64,000 nt of DNA from Blautia sp. (GCA_029257775.1 JARIAQ010000023.1:62001-126000); one strand, 5' to 3'; numbered from the stretch's first letter, positions 27,865 through 38,242 are shown. Numbers and translations are program-made. The notes: generated by a model from the letters alone, not told the origin.

Positions 27865-29112
27865 TTAGTCTCTAAAAATCTGTGCACCTAACATGGATAA
27901 ATCCCTACAAATATTTTCATATCCCCGCTCTATATAATTGCAATTTTTTACATAAGTTTCTCCTTGAGCCGCCAGTCCTGCAACTAGAAGTGCAGCTCCA
28001 CCCCGAAGTTCTGACGCTATCACCTCTGCCCCCTTCAAATATCCTGGCAAAATTCTAGCTGTATTTCCCTCCAGTTCAATTTTAGCCCCCATTGCCTGCA
28101 ACTGAGGAACCGTCTTAAAACGATCTTCAAAGATATTCTCTGTAATCCTACTTTCTCCTTTTGCCACTGTTAAAACAGCCATAAAAACAGATTGTAAATC
28201 TGTAGGAAAGCCAGGATATACTTGTGTCTGTAAATGTTCCATCGGTCTATCCGCATAAAAGCTACATAAAGTCAGTTTACCACTGTTACAGGTATATTGT
28301 CCACCTATTTTCTTATAGGCCTGAAGTACTGCTCCCATCTCATCTATAGGCGCATCCAAAAGGATACCCTCTCCTCTGGTAATGGCACTAGCATAAAGAT
28401 ACGTGCCTGCTGCAATTCTATCTCTTGGAACTTGAAATTCCACATCCTGTAGCCTCTCCACTCCTTTAATGACTAATTGTGAACTTCCCACACCTTTTAT
28501 TTCTGCTCCTGCTTTTTTTAAAAATTTACACAGTGTACAAACCTCTGGTTCCTTAGAACATCCATTTAAAATCGTAGTTCCTTCTGCCAATACTGATGCT
28601 AACAATGCATTCTGGGTAGCGCCTACACTGACAAATGGAAAATGTATAAAACAACCTTTTAATCCTTTGGTTTTTGCAAAAATTTGCCCTTTTGTTTCTG
28701 ATATCTCTGCCCCCATTTGTTTTAAAGCTTCTAGATGCAAATCAATAGGACGTTTTCCTATCACACATCCTCCTGGATGAGGCACGATTCCTTCTTGAAA
28801 TCTTCCCAAAAGACTGCCTAAAAGAATAATGGAAGACCGCATTTTCCGGCCTTCTTTCTCATCTACTTGTATTTTTTCTAGAAATTCTGTATTAATTTCC
28901 AAAGTATGATTTTTCCAGACTGTTTTTGCACCTAAAAGTTGCAAAATTTTCTCCATTACAAATACATCTGCAATCTTAGGACATCCATGCAAAATAGTAG
29001 TTCCTTTATTTAAAAGCGCGGCTGCCATTAAAGGCAATGCCGCATTCTTAGATCCCTGTATTCTCACTTCGCCGGTCAAAGGAATTCCGCCCACAACTTT
29101 TATTCCCTTCAA
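27865..29112 (-). CDS. murA: UDP-N-acetylglucosamine 1-carboxyvinyltransferase
   Basis: First committed step of peptidoglycan synthesis, the target of fosfomycin. About 415 residues. The PEP-binding Cys is in HPGGCVIGKRPIDLHL, and IQGSKNAALP is the substrate motif; the C-terminal part contains YPGFPTDLQ and ENIFEDRF. The start is uncertain: TTG (MKGIKVVGG) has AGAGGA at proper distance, while a GTG three codons earlier is directly adjacent to it. Its place inside the dcw cluster, where murG/murB usually sit, is unusual. Confidence 0.93.
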   Translation of the reverse strand: MKGIKVVGGIPLTGEVRIQGSKNAALPLMAAALLNKGTTILHGCPKIADVFVMEKILQLLGAKTVWKNHTLEINTEFLEKIQVDEKEGRKMRSSIILLGSLLGRFQEGIVPHPGGCVIGKRPIDLHLEALKQMGAEISETKGQIFAKTKGLKGCFIHFPFVSVGATQNALLASVLAEGTTILNGCSKEPEVCTLCKFLKKAGAEIKGVGSSQLVIKGVERLQDVEFQVPRDRIAAGTYLYASAITRGEGILLDAPIDEMGAVLQAYKKIGGQYTCNSGKLTLCSFYADRPMEHLQTQVYPGFPTDLQSVFMAVLTVAKGESRITENIFEDRFKTVPQLQAMGAKIELEGNTARILPGYLKGAEVIASELRGGAALLVAGLAAQGETYVKNCNYIERGYENICRDLSMLGAQIFRD

Positions 29113-29196
29113 GCCATACACTCCTCTTTTTCAATTAAAAATTCTCTCATACTATATGCTATGCTGATTTTATATTTATGTGCTCTATTCACCATA

Positions 29197-30282
29197 TCAA
29201 TCTCTACTAACAGCCAATGCAATCCCCATTTCTCCTAATAAAAACAACACCGAAGTTCCTCCATAACTTACAAAAGGCAAGGTAATTCCTGTGTTTGGTA
29301 TGGTATTTGTTACAACAGCAATATTCAAAATCACCTGCATGGCAATATGTCCCATAATCCCTACTGCCAGTAGCTCTCCACACAAATCACGAGCATGAGT
29401 GGCAATTACCATAAGTCTCCAAATTAACAGAGCAAACAAAAAAATCAAAAACCATGATCCGGCAAGCCCTGTTTCTTCACATATTATGGAAAATATCATA
29501 TCATTTTGCGCTTCAGGTACAAACCCCAGCTTTTGTAAGCTGCTTCCCAGTCCCTTTCCAAAAACTCCGCCACTTCCAATGGCATATAAACCCTGTATAG
29601 TCTGAAATCCTTTTTCGTAAGCTTCTGGATTCCTCCAAATTTCCAGACGTTCCAAGCGATAGCTTGCCATACTTAAAAAAATTGCAACAAATACAATCCC
29701 TGCCACTCCAATCCCAATAAAAGGCAAATATCTGGGATTAGATACAAAAATTAGTACTACTCCAATCCCCAAAATAATAATTGCTGTGCTTAAATTATTC
29801 GTTCCTACAAGACCTACAATAGGTAGCAAAATTGCCATAGTTCTTATCATATATCCAATCCCTTGCTTTTTTTCATCTGTTTTTATCAAAATAAACGTCA
29901 AAAGCAAAATCACTGCCACCTTTGCAAATTCCGAAGGCTGAAAAGACAAAGGCCCAATAGAGAGCCAGCGTTTTGAGCCATTATATTCGTCTCCAAACAG
30001 CAAAACTGCCAGTGATAAAAACAACGAAAGCAGATAAAATAGAGGCGCAAATCTCACCAATAGATGATAATCCATACAAGAAACCAAATACATTCCCATA
30101 AACCCTAAGGATGTAGCAAATAACTGTTTCTTAAAATAATATGCAGAATCGTGAAATTTTACTCTGCCATTATAGGCACTGGTACTATAAAGAAATATTA
30201 ACCCCACAATTGCTAATATTACAATCAAACATAAAAGGCTTTTGTCAATCCCCTTTTCCTTTGTCTTTTCTTGCACCGTCAT
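29197..30282 (-). CDS. SEDS family peptidoglycan glycosyltransferase (FtsW/SpoVE)
   Basis: Integral membrane polymerase of lipid II that works with a class B PBP. About 361 residues and ten helices; motifs are RWLSIGPLSFQPSEFAKVA, QGLYAIGSGGVFGKGLG, PEAQNDMIFSIICEE and GITLPFVSYGGTS. Whether it is vegetative FtsW or sporulation SpoVE cannot be told; in B. subtilis the position after murD belongs to spoVE. The start (MTVQEKTKE) has AAAGAGG upstream; a GTG 54 bases earlier is possible but lacks a ribosome-binding site. Confidence 0.88.
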   Translation of the reverse strand: MTVQEKTKEKGIDKSLLCLIVILAIVGLIFLYSTSAYNGRVKFHDSAYYFKKQLFATSLGFMGMYLVSCMDYHLLVRFAPLFYLLSLFLSLAVLLFGDEYNGSKRWLSIGPLSFQPSEFAKVAVILLLTFILIKTDEKKQGIGYMIRTMAILLPIVGLVGTNNLSTAIIILGIGVVLIFVSNPRYLPFIGIGVAGIVFVAIFLSMASYRLERLEIWRNPEAYEKGFQTIQGLYAIGSGGVFGKGLGSSLQKLGFVPEAQNDMIFSIICEETGLAGSWFLIFLFALLIWRLMVIATHARDLCGELLAVGIMGHIAMQVILNIAVVTNTIPNTGITLPFVSYGGTSVLFLLGEMGIALAVSRD

Positions 30283-30343
30283 CCATTCCTCTTTCTTTTC
30301 CTGTTTCTTTAAATGTATGACATTATTGCGATACACAGAACCA

Positions 30344-30385
30344 ACAAATCAAACAGGAGGATGCCTCATAAGACATCCTCCTGTT
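30344..30385 (-). terminator. Strong hairpin between murD and ftsW/spoVE
   Basis: A 12-bp perfect stem (30352-30363 with 30374-30385) with a 10-base loop is followed on the minus strand by TTTGATTTGTT. It lies 3 bases after the murD stop. The U-tract is interrupted, so partial termination is likely. Confidence 0.7.
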
Positions 30386-30388
30386 CTT

Positions 30389-31762
30389 TTATGCTTCTTT
30401 TAAAGCATATACATATTCTTTAAATTTATCGCCTCTTTGTTCATAATTATCAAACTGTCCCCAACTTGCACAGGCAGGTGATAATAAAACAGCATCTCCC
30501 TTTTCTGCTTTTTGTGTACAAATTTCAACTGCCTCTTTTAAATCGTCTGCTAAAATAGTATTTGTAAATCCACATTTATGGGCTGCTTCTTGAATTTTTT
30601 CTCTTGTCTGCCCAATTAAAACCAGATACTTTACCTTTCCTTCAAAGGACTCTATCCATTCCTCATAAGAAGATTCCTTATCATAACCGCCCCCTATCAA
30701 AAGTGTTGGACGATTCATTGCTTGAATTCCCTTAATTGCTGCATCTGGATTTGTTCCTTTTGAATCATTATAATAAGCAACACCTTGAATCTCATCTACA
30801 AATTCTATTCTGTGAGCTACTGCACGAAACTGTGTTACTGCTTTATGTATCATTTCCACAGGAACACCTATATAATAAGCCATTGCAGAAGCTGCCATTA
30901 CATTCTCATAATTATGCTTTCCTAAAATTTTCAATTCTTCTGTCGTTACAATTTCAAGAGTTTCTGTATCTGTTTTTAAACAAATTCTATTGCCATCTAG
31001 AAAAACACCTTTGTCCAATTTTCTTTCACTGGAAAAATATATAGTCTGCGCCGGACATTTTTTACCAAATTCACGAAGAATTTCGTCCTCATAATTTAAA
31101 ATACAGTAATCCTTTTTTGTCTGATTTTCTGTAATCATCTCTTTCACACGAATATATTCTTCCATAGTATGATGACGATTCAAATGATCTTCTGTAATAT
31201 TTAAAATTGCCGAAACCCTAGGAGCAAACTCATCAATAGTCTCCAACTGAAAACTACTAATTTCTGCCACTGTGTAACTCTCCTCTGTCATAGCTAAAGC
31301 TGCCTCTGTATAAGGATTCCCTATATTTCCCACAACAAATACAGAGTCTGCATAAGTCTTCATAATTTCTCCAAGAAGAGCTGTTGTAGTTGTTTTTCCG
31401 TTGGTTCCGGTAATTGCTAAAACTGTTCCAGCACTCATCTGATATGCCAATTCTATTTCGCCCCAAATAGGAACACCTGCTGCCTTTATCTGCTCTACCA
31501 CTGGAATATCCAACGGAACCCCTGGGCTCATAACCACCAGGTCAAGACTCTCTAAAAGTTCTTTAGAAAGTGTTCCCAATACAATTTCACATTTACTGTC
31601 TGCCGGAAGTTTCTTTTCAATTTCTTTTTTACACAACTTTTCATTCCCATCATAGAGAATAACTTCTGCCTGTACTTTTTCTAAAAGCTTTACAGCTCCA
31701 ATCCCACTAATTCCTGTTCCAAATACTAATACTTTCTTTTCTGCTAAATCATTTCTTTGCAA
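30389..31762 (-). CDS. murD: UDP-N-acetylmuramoylalanine-D-glutamate ligase
   Basis: Adds D-Glu to UDP-MurNAc-L-Ala in the cytoplasm. A 457-residue Mur ligase with ATP loop AITGTNGKTTTTALLGE, central NITEDHLNRHHTMEEY, and C-terminal YNDSKGTNPDAAIKGI and LLSPACASWGQFDNYEQRG. TTG start. Directly follows mraY with a 3-base gap, so the two are cotranscribed. Confidence 0.95.
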   Translation of the reverse strand: MQRNDLAEKKVLVFGTGISGIGAVKLLEKVQAEVILYDGNEKLCKKEIEKKLPADSKCEIVLGTLSKELLESLDLVVMSPGVPLDIPVVEQIKAAGVPIWGEIELAYQMSAGTVLAITGTNGKTTTTALLGEIMKTYADSVFVVGNIGNPYTEAALAMTEESYTVAEISSFQLETIDEFAPRVSAILNITEDHLNRHHTMEEYIRVKEMITENQTKKDYCILNYEDEILREFGKKCPAQTIYFSSERKLDKGVFLDGNRICLKTDTETLEIVTTEELKILGKHNYENVMAASAMAYYIGVPVEMIHKAVTQFRAVAHRIEFVDEIQGVAYYNDSKGTNPDAAIKGIQAMNRPTLLIGGGYDKESSYEEWIESFEGKVKYLVLIGQTREKIQEAAHKCGFTNTILADDLKEAVEICTQKAEKGDAVLLSPACASWGQFDNYEQRGDKFKEYVYALKEA

Positions 31763-31765
31763 TTT

Positions 31766-32725
31766 TTATACCCCCATCAATGCAATCAAACATAAAATTG
31801 CTGTAATAATTGAAAATACTGCTACAACTCTCGTTTCTGACCAGCCGCATAATTCAAAATGATGGTGTATCGGAGCCATTTTAAAGAAACGTTTTCCATG
31901 TGTTGCCTTAAAATAAGTTACCTGTATCATTACAGAAAGCACTTCTACCACATAAATCAAACCTACAATCAAAAGGAATAACGGCATCTGGAGCATATAA
32001 GCTGTTCCTGCCACAAATCCTCCTAAAGCCAATGAGCCAGTATCTCCCATAAAAATCTTTGCTGGATATACATTAAACAACAAAAATCCCATTAAAGCAC
32101 CTACAACTGCACAAGTAATCGGCTCTATACCACTTTTAGTTCCAATGGCAACTACTGAGAAAAAGGTTGCCACCATGATTGTGACAGAAGAAGCCAGTCC
32201 ATCTAATCCATCTGTAAAGTTTACACCATTTACTGCACCAATAACTGCCACAAATAAAATAGGAATTGTCAAAATTCCAAAATTCACTTCATGTCCTGGA
32301 AAAAACGGAATTTTCATTGCCAGACTCACATCTGTAAATTTTACTAAGTAAAAAGCAAAAATTGCAGTCACTACAATCTGACATGCCATTTTCTGTGCAG
32401 GCATTAATCCGTCTGAACGCTTAAGAACTACTTTTAAATAATCATCCAAAAAACCGATAATCCCAAATCCCAATGTTAAAAATAAAACAGGAATAATCTT
32501 TGGATAATCTTTTACATAAAATAGGGAAGTTACTGTAGTAGAAAGCAGAAAAATAATTCCACCCATGGTAGGTGTCCCTGCCTTTTTCAAGTGAGACTGT
32601 ACCCCCTCTACACGCTCTGTTTGCCCCATTTTCAATTTTCTCAAATACGGGATTACAATAGGACCTAATATTACACTGATGGCAAAAGCCAAAAGTACCG
32701 GTAAAGCCATTTTAAAATCTGTCAT
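31766..32725 (-). CDS. mraY: Phospho-N-acetylmuramoyl-pentapeptide transferase
   Basis: Makes lipid I from UDP-MurNAc-pentapeptide and undecaprenyl phosphate. The 319-residue protein has about ten helices, KKAGTPTMGG in the first loop, GFLDDYLKV, NFTDGLDGLASS, FMGDTGSLALGG and the His cluster APIHHHFELCGW. All catalytic Asp and His motifs are present. Confidence 0.96.
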   Translation of the reverse strand: MTDFKMALPVLLAFAISVILGPIVIPYLRKLKMGQTERVEGVQSHLKKAGTPTMGGIIFLLSTTVTSLFYVKDYPKIIPVLFLTLGFGIIGFLDDYLKVVLKRSDGLMPAQKMACQIVVTAIFAFYLVKFTDVSLAMKIPFFPGHEVNFGILTIPILFVAVIGAVNGVNFTDGLDGLASSVTIMVATFFSVVAIGTKSGIEPITCAVVGALMGFLLFNVYPAKIFMGDTGSLALGGFVAGTAYMLQMPLFLLIVGLIYVVEVLSVMIQVTYFKATHGKRFFKMAPIHHHFELCGWSETRVVAVFSIITAILCLIALMGV

Positions 32726-32784
32726 AGTACACCTCTTTAATTATGTATTTTTCTTTTTTAGTATAATGCTTTTTGCCTTATTTA

Positions 32785-34503
32785 TCAACCTTCAATCCCC
32801 ATGTAAGGCAGAATATTCTCAAAAACTTCTTTTATCACTGGAGCCGCAATAGTCCCACCATAATAAATCCCCTGCGGATTATGGATCACACAAATCCCCA
32901 AAACTTGCGGATTTTCTGTTGGAGTAAAGCCTAAAAAAGAGGAGATATAACGGTTGGCACTTCTAGGAAGCGTTTGAGATGTAGCTGTTTTTCCACCAAT
33001 ACTCCTTCCCTCAATAGCGGCATTCTTCCCCGAACCTTCTGATACTACCTTTTCTAAAATTTCACAAACTTCTTTTGATACTTCTTTTGATACAATTCCT
33101 GGCTCTTCCTTATATTTCAGTTCTTTTACAAGATTTCCCTCTTCATCTGTCACCTTTACTCCAAAATGAGGCGTGATTCGTCTTCCCCCATTAATAATAG
33201 AGCTAACTGTCGTAGCAAGCTGAATTGGCGTAATCTGAAAAGATTGGCCAAAAGAAATCGTGGCAAGTTCTACTTCACCGATATTTTCCTTTTTATGCAT
33301 AATGGTAGACGCCTCTCCAGGAAGATCAATTCCTGTTTTCTTCATTAATCCAAACTGTTGAAAATAACGATAATAATTATCTACTCCTAAACGTAATCCC
33401 ACTTCAATAAACACAGGATTGCATGAATTCATTGCTCCTTGCACAAAATTTTCTACTCCATGTCCCGTTCTTTTATGACAATGAATTCTTCTATCTTCCA
33501 CCACTTTAAATCCAGGACAAGAAAAACGGTCATCCGGATGTACTACTCCCTGTGAAAGTCCCGCTGCCATGGTAATAATTTTAAAGGTAGAACCTGGTTC
33601 ATAGGTATCATTTATGGTTAAATTTCGCCACATCTTATTACATGCATCCTGCTTTTCTTTTTCTGACATTCCTGTAGTATTTATATTCAATTGAAAAGGA
33701 TCGTTTAGATTAAATTCAGGCACGTTGGCATTTGCATAAATTTCCCCATTTTGAGGATTCAAAAGTAAAATGGATACAGCATCTGCTTGTTTTTGCTCCA
33801 TAACTTTTTCTGCTGCCTGCTGTGCATACATTTGAATGTTTTTATCTAAACTTAAATGCAAGTCATATCCTGCCACAGGCTCAATACGACTCTCTCCAAG
33901 TTCTGACAACTCGATTCCTCTTGCATCTGTCGTAGTAAGAATTTTCCCATTAATCCCCTTTAATACATCCTCATACATAACCTCCAAACCAATAATCCCC
34001 TGATTATCACCTCCTGTAAATCCCAATACTTTTGATGCCAGTTCACCAAAAGGATAATTTCGTTTAAAATCTTCATCTACCTTTACGCCCTCTAGTCCAT
34101 AACTTCTTATTTTATCCCCTATTTTTTTTTCCACATTTGTCTTTACCCTTTCTATAGCAGAAACGGTTTTTACTCTCTTCTCCGCCTCCTGAACAGATAT
34201 CCCTAACTCTTTATGAAGCATTTCTACTATCTTTTCCGGCTCTTTTATTTGACTATGAATAACGGAAATTGTACAAACCGCTTTATTATCTGCTAAAATT
34301 TCCCCGTTACAGTCTAAAATTCGTCCTCTGGCAGCTTTAATATCTCTTTCTCTCTCATGAAGCTGCTCTGCCTTCTTAGCGTAATAATCTGACTGAATCA
34401 CCATTAAATATACCATGCGTCCCATGAGACCTATTAAAAGGAGAATACATACCGAAAAAACCAATACTGTTTTCTTTTTATGATAAGTTCTATTTTTTCT
34501 CAT
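32785..34503 (-). CDS. spoVD: Class B penicillin-binding protein, SpoVD-like
   Basis: Transpeptidase of 572 residues. One N-terminal membrane helix (about 12-32) is followed by a pedestal domain (RGRILDCNGEILADN) and a transpeptidase domain with EPGSTFKI, AMNSCN and GGKTATSQ in place of SxxK, SxN and KTG; the last is KTA rather than KTG. No C-terminal PASTA domain. A terminator and a sigma-E-like promoter precede it, and its position after pbpB matches spoVD of B. subtilis. I infer a spore-cortex role. Confidence 0.82.
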   Translation of the reverse strand: MRKNRTYHKKKTVLVFSVCILLLIGLMGRMVYLMVIQSDYYAKKAEQLHERERDIKAARGRILDCNGEILADNKAVCTISVIHSQIKEPEKIVEMLHKELGISVQEAEKRVKTVSAIERVKTNVEKKIGDKIRSYGLEGVKVDEDFKRNYPFGELASKVLGFTGGDNQGIIGLEVMYEDVLKGINGKILTTTDARGIELSELGESRIEPVAGYDLHLSLDKNIQMYAQQAAEKVMEQKQADAVSILLLNPQNGEIYANANVPEFNLNDPFQLNINTTGMSEKEKQDACNKMWRNLTINDTYEPGSTFKIITMAAGLSQGVVHPDDRFSCPGFKVVEDRRIHCHKRTGHGVENFVQGAMNSCNPVFIEVGLRLGVDNYYRYFQQFGLMKKTGIDLPGEASTIMHKKENIGEVELATISFGQSFQITPIQLATTVSSIINGGRRITPHFGVKVTDEEGNLVKELKYKEEPGIVSKEVSKEVCEILEKVVSEGSGKNAAIEGRSIGGKTATSQTLPRSANRYISSFLGFTPTENPQVLGICVIHNPQGIYYGGTIAAPVIKEVFENILPYMGIEG

Positions 34504-34530
34504 AATTTCACCTTTTCCTATTATCTCTAT

Positions 34531-34559
34531 ACTATATGTTTCACTCTTTTTCTATATGA
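34531..34559 (-). promoter_or_regulatory. Sigma-E-like promoter of spoVD
   Basis: The minus strand has TCATATA (34559-34553), 14 bases, then CATATAGT (34538-34531). This is close to the mother-cell sigma-E consensus (-35 TCATATT, -10 CATACAAT) with the right spacing, 28 bases before the start codon. Confidence 0.6.
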
Positions 34560-34562
34560 TGC

Positions 34563-34606
34563 AAAAAAGATGGGATTGTGCACTAGGCAACATTCCCATC
34601 TTTTTT
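34563..34606 (-). terminator. Terminator after pbpB
   Basis: A 13-bp stem (34563-34575 with 34594-34606) whose 3' arm ends in TTTTTT on the minus strand. The arm reaches the pbpB stop codon. It splits the dcw cluster between the two PBP genes. Confidence 0.85.
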
Positions 34607-36758
34607 ATCTTCGAATATCATCTTCTAATTCTTCCATTCCGTAAGGATCATCCTCATACTCCGAATCACGCTCTTCTATTCCAGCATCTTCATTTGTAAT
34701 TCCTTCGGTATATTCATCATTTTTTTCTACGTCCTGAGGATCTCCCTTTCCAAATCCTTGATCCAAAATTGTTCCATAAGGATTGGAAACACCATCTTTT
34801 TCAATATCTGTAAGCTTCGGCACTCCGTAAAAACCTTCCCATAAAACTGTTTCTTCTGTTGTAGGCTCATCCATATAGATATTCATATAAGGCAAAACTT
34901 CTGATAAAATTGCCTGTGCAAGAAACTGAGGATAAGAACTGGATGCCTGTTCTTCTACATTAGGTGTATCTACAACCACATAAATTAGTAATTCTGGATG
35001 ATCAAGAGGCGCAAATCCTATAAAAGAAACAAGGTATTTTCCCTTTTCTTTTTCGTTCAACTTTTCTGCTGTTCCAGTTTTACCACCCATAGAATAACCT
35101 TTTACTTTAGATTTTTTACTAGTCCCGCTTGTCACACTCATTCCCATATATTCCCTAATATCAGCCGAAACTTCTTCGGATATGGGCTGTTTCAAAATAT
35201 TGGGCTGAATACTTTTTACTACTTTTCCATCTTCATCAGTAATTTCCTTTACCAAATGAGGTTGATAATAAATTCCACCATTAATTGCTGCAGCCATGGC
35301 TGAAATCTCCTGTATCATTGTACAATTAAATCCCTGTCCAAAAGCCGAAGTAGACAACTCCATCTCATACATATTATCTTCTGTAAACAAAAGACCTGTT
35401 TCTTCATTTGGCAAATCAATTCCTGTTCTAGTACCAAAATTAAAGCGCCGTTGATACTCCAAAAAACGTTCTGTACCCATCTTTCTTCCAATTGCCATCA
35501 TTCCATCATTACAGGAATTCTGAATAACTTCTCCCAAACTTTCTGCTCCATGATTATCTGGATACACTGCACAACGGACATAGTCTTCACCAATTTGTTC
35601 TCCACCATCGCACATAAAACGGCTGTTTTCTGTAATTGCACCTGACTCCAAACCTCCAGCCACTACAATAGGTTTAACTGTAGAACCAGGCTCAAAGTTC
35701 TGGCTAACACAATAGTTTTTCCACATCTTAAACAAAGCATCTTTTGTCTGTTCATCGTCCATTGCTTCAATTTCTTTATCTGTATAACTGCCTTTTAAAT
35801 CTCTGGGATTGTTTAAATCATAAGTTCCCGAACTTGCCATAGCAAGAATTTCTCCATTATTAGGATTTTCTACAATGACAGCAATATTTTCAGCACCCTT
35901 TTTCTTTGCATCTTTTTTATTATTAGGTCCTGCTGATAAAGCACGATCAAAAGCAGTAATATACTTTTCCACAATACTTTGAATCGTAGCATCCAAAGTA
36001 CTGGTCAGATTTTTACCATTTACTGCCTCTACAATTGTTTGTTCCAAAGAAGCTTTTTCATTTAAATATCCAAATTTTCTTCCATTACTGCCATTTAACG
36101 TACTGTTATAATATCCTTCCAATCCCCATGTAGCTGTATTTCCTGAATCTGTAAAACCAATAACATCACAGGCCAAACTATTTAAAGGATACACACGTTT
36201 ATACGTATCTTCAAAATAAATTCCTTTCACATTTTGGCGCCGTGTTACTTCACTTTCCCCCAGCGCCTTTCTAGCCTCTTTGTCATCTGGCACTTTATTT
36301 GCTTCTTCGAAACTCTTTTTTTCTTCCATGGTAATTTCTTTTTTTAAAATTTGGTACTGACTATCTTTAGTTCCTTCTTTTTCTAAAAGATTTTCGATTT
36401 CACTTTTCTCTATTCCAAATGTTGTTTCTAACGCTTCTTTTACTGGTTCTTTATAGTCGGGATGTCCATTTACTTCCTTACAGTCTAAAATAAGATTGTA
36501 AACTTTCACACTATTGGCAAGCATAGTTCCATTTCTATCCGTAATGCTTCCTCTTTTAAAAGGTAATGTCTTATTGGTATACTGTTGTTGTGACTGAGAC
36601 AGCACTTGTTGCGTATACTTATTTCCAAATTTTGCATTAATAACTGTAATTCCAACCAGTAAACTGACTAAAGCCAGCAGAGCTATTCCAAATATCTCTG
36701 CCAGCTTTAATTTCATCTTTTTTGTAAGTTTTCTCTTTTGAGATTCTTTTTTATCCAA
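34605..36758 (-). CDS. Class B penicillin-binding protein, septal (FtsI/PBP2B-like)
   Basis: Septal transpeptidase of 717 residues partnered with a SEDS protein. One membrane helix (about 19-42), pedestal with KRGSITDRNGTMLAN, and transpeptidase motifs EPGSTVKPI, NSCNDG and GGKTGTAEK. The C-terminal 70 residues after the transpeptidase domain are acidic and low-complexity (VEKNDEYTEGITNEDAG), without PASTA repeats. The start is TTG with AGGTGG upstream. It lies 12 bases after the ftsL-like gene. Confidence 0.9.
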   Translation of the reverse strand: MDKKESQKRKLTKKMKLKLAEIFGIALLALVSLLVGITVINAKFGNKYTQQVLSQSQQQYTNKTLPFKRGSITDRNGTMLANSVKVYNLILDCKEVNGHPDYKEPVKEALETTFGIEKSEIENLLEKEGTKDSQYQILKKEITMEEKKSFEEANKVPDDKEARKALGESEVTRRQNVKGIYFEDTYKRVYPLNSLACDVIGFTDSGNTATWGLEGYYNSTLNGSNGRKFGYLNEKASLEQTIVEAVNGKNLTSTLDATIQSIVEKYITAFDRALSAGPNNKKDAKKKGAENIAVIVENPNNGEILAMASSGTYDLNNPRDLKGSYTDKEIEAMDDEQTKDALFKMWKNYCVSQNFEPGSTVKPIVVAGGLESGAITENSRFMCDGGEQIGEDYVRCAVYPDNHGAESLGEVIQNSCNDGMMAIGRKMGTERFLEYQRRFNFGTRTGIDLPNEETGLLFTEDNMYEMELSTSAFGQGFNCTMIQEISAMAAAINGGIYYQPHLVKEITDEDGKVVKSIQPNILKQPISEEVSADIREYMGMSVTSGTSKKSKVKGYSMGGKTGTAEKLNEKEKGKYLVSFIGFAPLDHPELLIYVVVDTPNVEEQASSSYPQFLAQAILSEVLPYMNIYMDEPTTEETVLWEGFYGVPKLTDIEKDGVSNPYGTILDQGFGKGDPQDVEKNDEYTEGITNEDAGIEERDSEYEDDPYGMEELEDDIRR

Positions 36759-36770
36759 TCTTCCACCTGC

Positions 36771-37253
36771 TTAATTTTCCGGTACATCTTGATATTGCCG
36801 CACATAGTTGTTATTTCCCGGTGTATAATATTTAATCTGTTCTTCTGTGGCGTACTGCATATCCAGCTCATTAATAGCTCTGTCTTTAATCTTATTTAGG
36901 TCTATATTTGTCATTACATCACTGTAATATGCATCATTCTCTGCTTTCAGTTCATTTAACTGAAGCTCCTTTTCTGCTACTGCACTTCGCTGGGCAGTTA
37001 ATTCTGCAGTGAGTTTAATATAATGCACACAGGCACCTGTAGCTAAGGCACAAATTAAAGAAAGGAATACCATATATCCCCTTCCCATATTCGTACTTTT
37101 TGCTCGGTTCTTTCGTGCAGTCCTGCTTAGTTTCTTCTTTGGCTGACTAGGTACCTCATCTAAACGGCGGGCTGCATTTCCATCTTCAAAATAGACTCCG
37201 CGCCTTTGCAATCTTCTGTTGTTATATTCATTTCGGTTCCTTGTACTTGCCAT
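36771..37253 (-). CDS. FtsL-like cell division protein
   Basis: A 160-residue bitopic protein: basic, low-complexity cytosolic N terminus of about 55 residues, one membrane helix (MVFLSLICALATGACVHYI) and a coiled coil (AELTAQRSAVAEKELQLNELKAEN) ending in DRAINELDMQYATEEQ. Sequence identity in this family is low; position between rsmH and pbpB supports FtsL. It would bridge DivIC/DivIB and the septal PBP. Confidence 0.8.
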   Translation of the reverse strand: MASTRNRNEYNNRRLQRRGVYFEDGNAARRLDEVPSQPKKKLSRTARKNRAKSTNMGRGYMVFLSLICALATGACVHYIKLTAELTAQRSAVAEKELQLNELKAENDAYYSDVMTNIDLNKIKDRAINELDMQYATEEQIKYYTPGNNNYVRQYQDVPEN

Positions 37254-37282
37254 GAAACTCTCCCCTTGTCAGGTCATTTTAC

Positions 37283-38224
37283 CTACTGCTTCACTCTTTC
37301 AAACACTCTAAGTTTCGCGCTTTTTGAACGCTTATTCATTTGCAATTCTTCTTCACTTGGAAGAATCGGTTTCCTTGTAATTACTTTTCCTTTTGATTGA
37401 TTTCCACATACACACACAGGAAATCCTGGAGGGCATGTACAAGGATTTTCATTTCTTTTAAAAATCGTTTTTACAATACGATCTTCCAAAGAATGGAAAG
37501 TAATAATACAAATTCTTCCTTCATCATTTAAAAGTTCAATCATATCATCCAGTGAATTTCTTAACACATCCAGTTCCTGATTTAATTCAATTCGAATTGC
37601 CTGGAAAGTTTTTTTGGCTGGATGACCTCCAACAGCTCTCATCTTCATAGGAATTGCTCGTTTGATAATCTCAATCAATTCCCCTGTTGTTTCTATTTCT
37701 TTTTCCTGTCTTGCCATGCATATATGTTTTGCAATGTTCTTTGCAAACTTGTCCTCGCCATAATCACGAATAATACGATAAAGTTCATTTTCGCTGTACT
37801 CATTTACAATATTCTTGGCTGTACGAGGATTTCTCTGATCCATACGCATATCAAGCGGGACATCTTCTCTGTAAGTAAAACCTCTTTCACTATTGTCTAA
37901 CTGATAAGAAGATACCCCTAAATCTAAAACAATTCCATCAACTGATGTAATTCCTATCTTTTGTAGTTCTTTTTTCATGTTGCAATAATTGCTGCGGATA
38001 ATGGTCACCTGTTCTTTGAACTCTTGTAATCGCTTCCCCGCAGCATTTATTGCAGCTTCATCTTGATCTATACCTATCAAGCTCCCCTTGGCAGATAACT
38101 GCTGACATATCGCATAAGAATGTCCGCCGCCTCCCAGTGTTCCATCAATATAGATTCCGTCAGGCTTTACCCTTAAGTTCCCTACGGTTTCTTCCAGTAA
38201 TACGGATTGGTGTTTAAATTCCAT
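37283..38224 (-). CDS. rsmH: 16S rRNA (cytosine-1402-N4)-methyltransferase
   Basis: Methylates C1402 in the 16S rRNA P site. The 313-residue protein has [13 protein letters not shown], the SAM loop [20 protein letters not shown], and [15 protein letters not shown]-terminal [10 protein letters not shown] and PILPSEEEL are family features. It lies between mraZ and ftsL. Confidence 0.95.
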   Translation of the reverse strand: MEFKHQSVLLEETVGNLRVKPDGIYIDGTLGGGGHSYAICQQLSAKGSLIGIDQDEAAINAAGKRLQEFKEQVTIIRSNYCNMKKELQKIGITSVDGIVLDLGVSSYQLDNSERGFTYREDVPLDMRMDQRNPRTAKNIVNEYSENELYRIIRDYGEDKFAKNIAKHICMARQEKEIETTGELIEIIKRAIPMKMRAVGGHPAKKTFQAIRIELNQELDVLRNSLDDMIELLNDEGRICIITFHSLEDRIVKTIFKRNENPCTCPPGFPVCVCGNQSKGKVITRKPILPSEEELQMNKRSKSAKLRVFERVKQ

Positions 38225-38242
38225 TTTTCTCTCCTAGCATAC

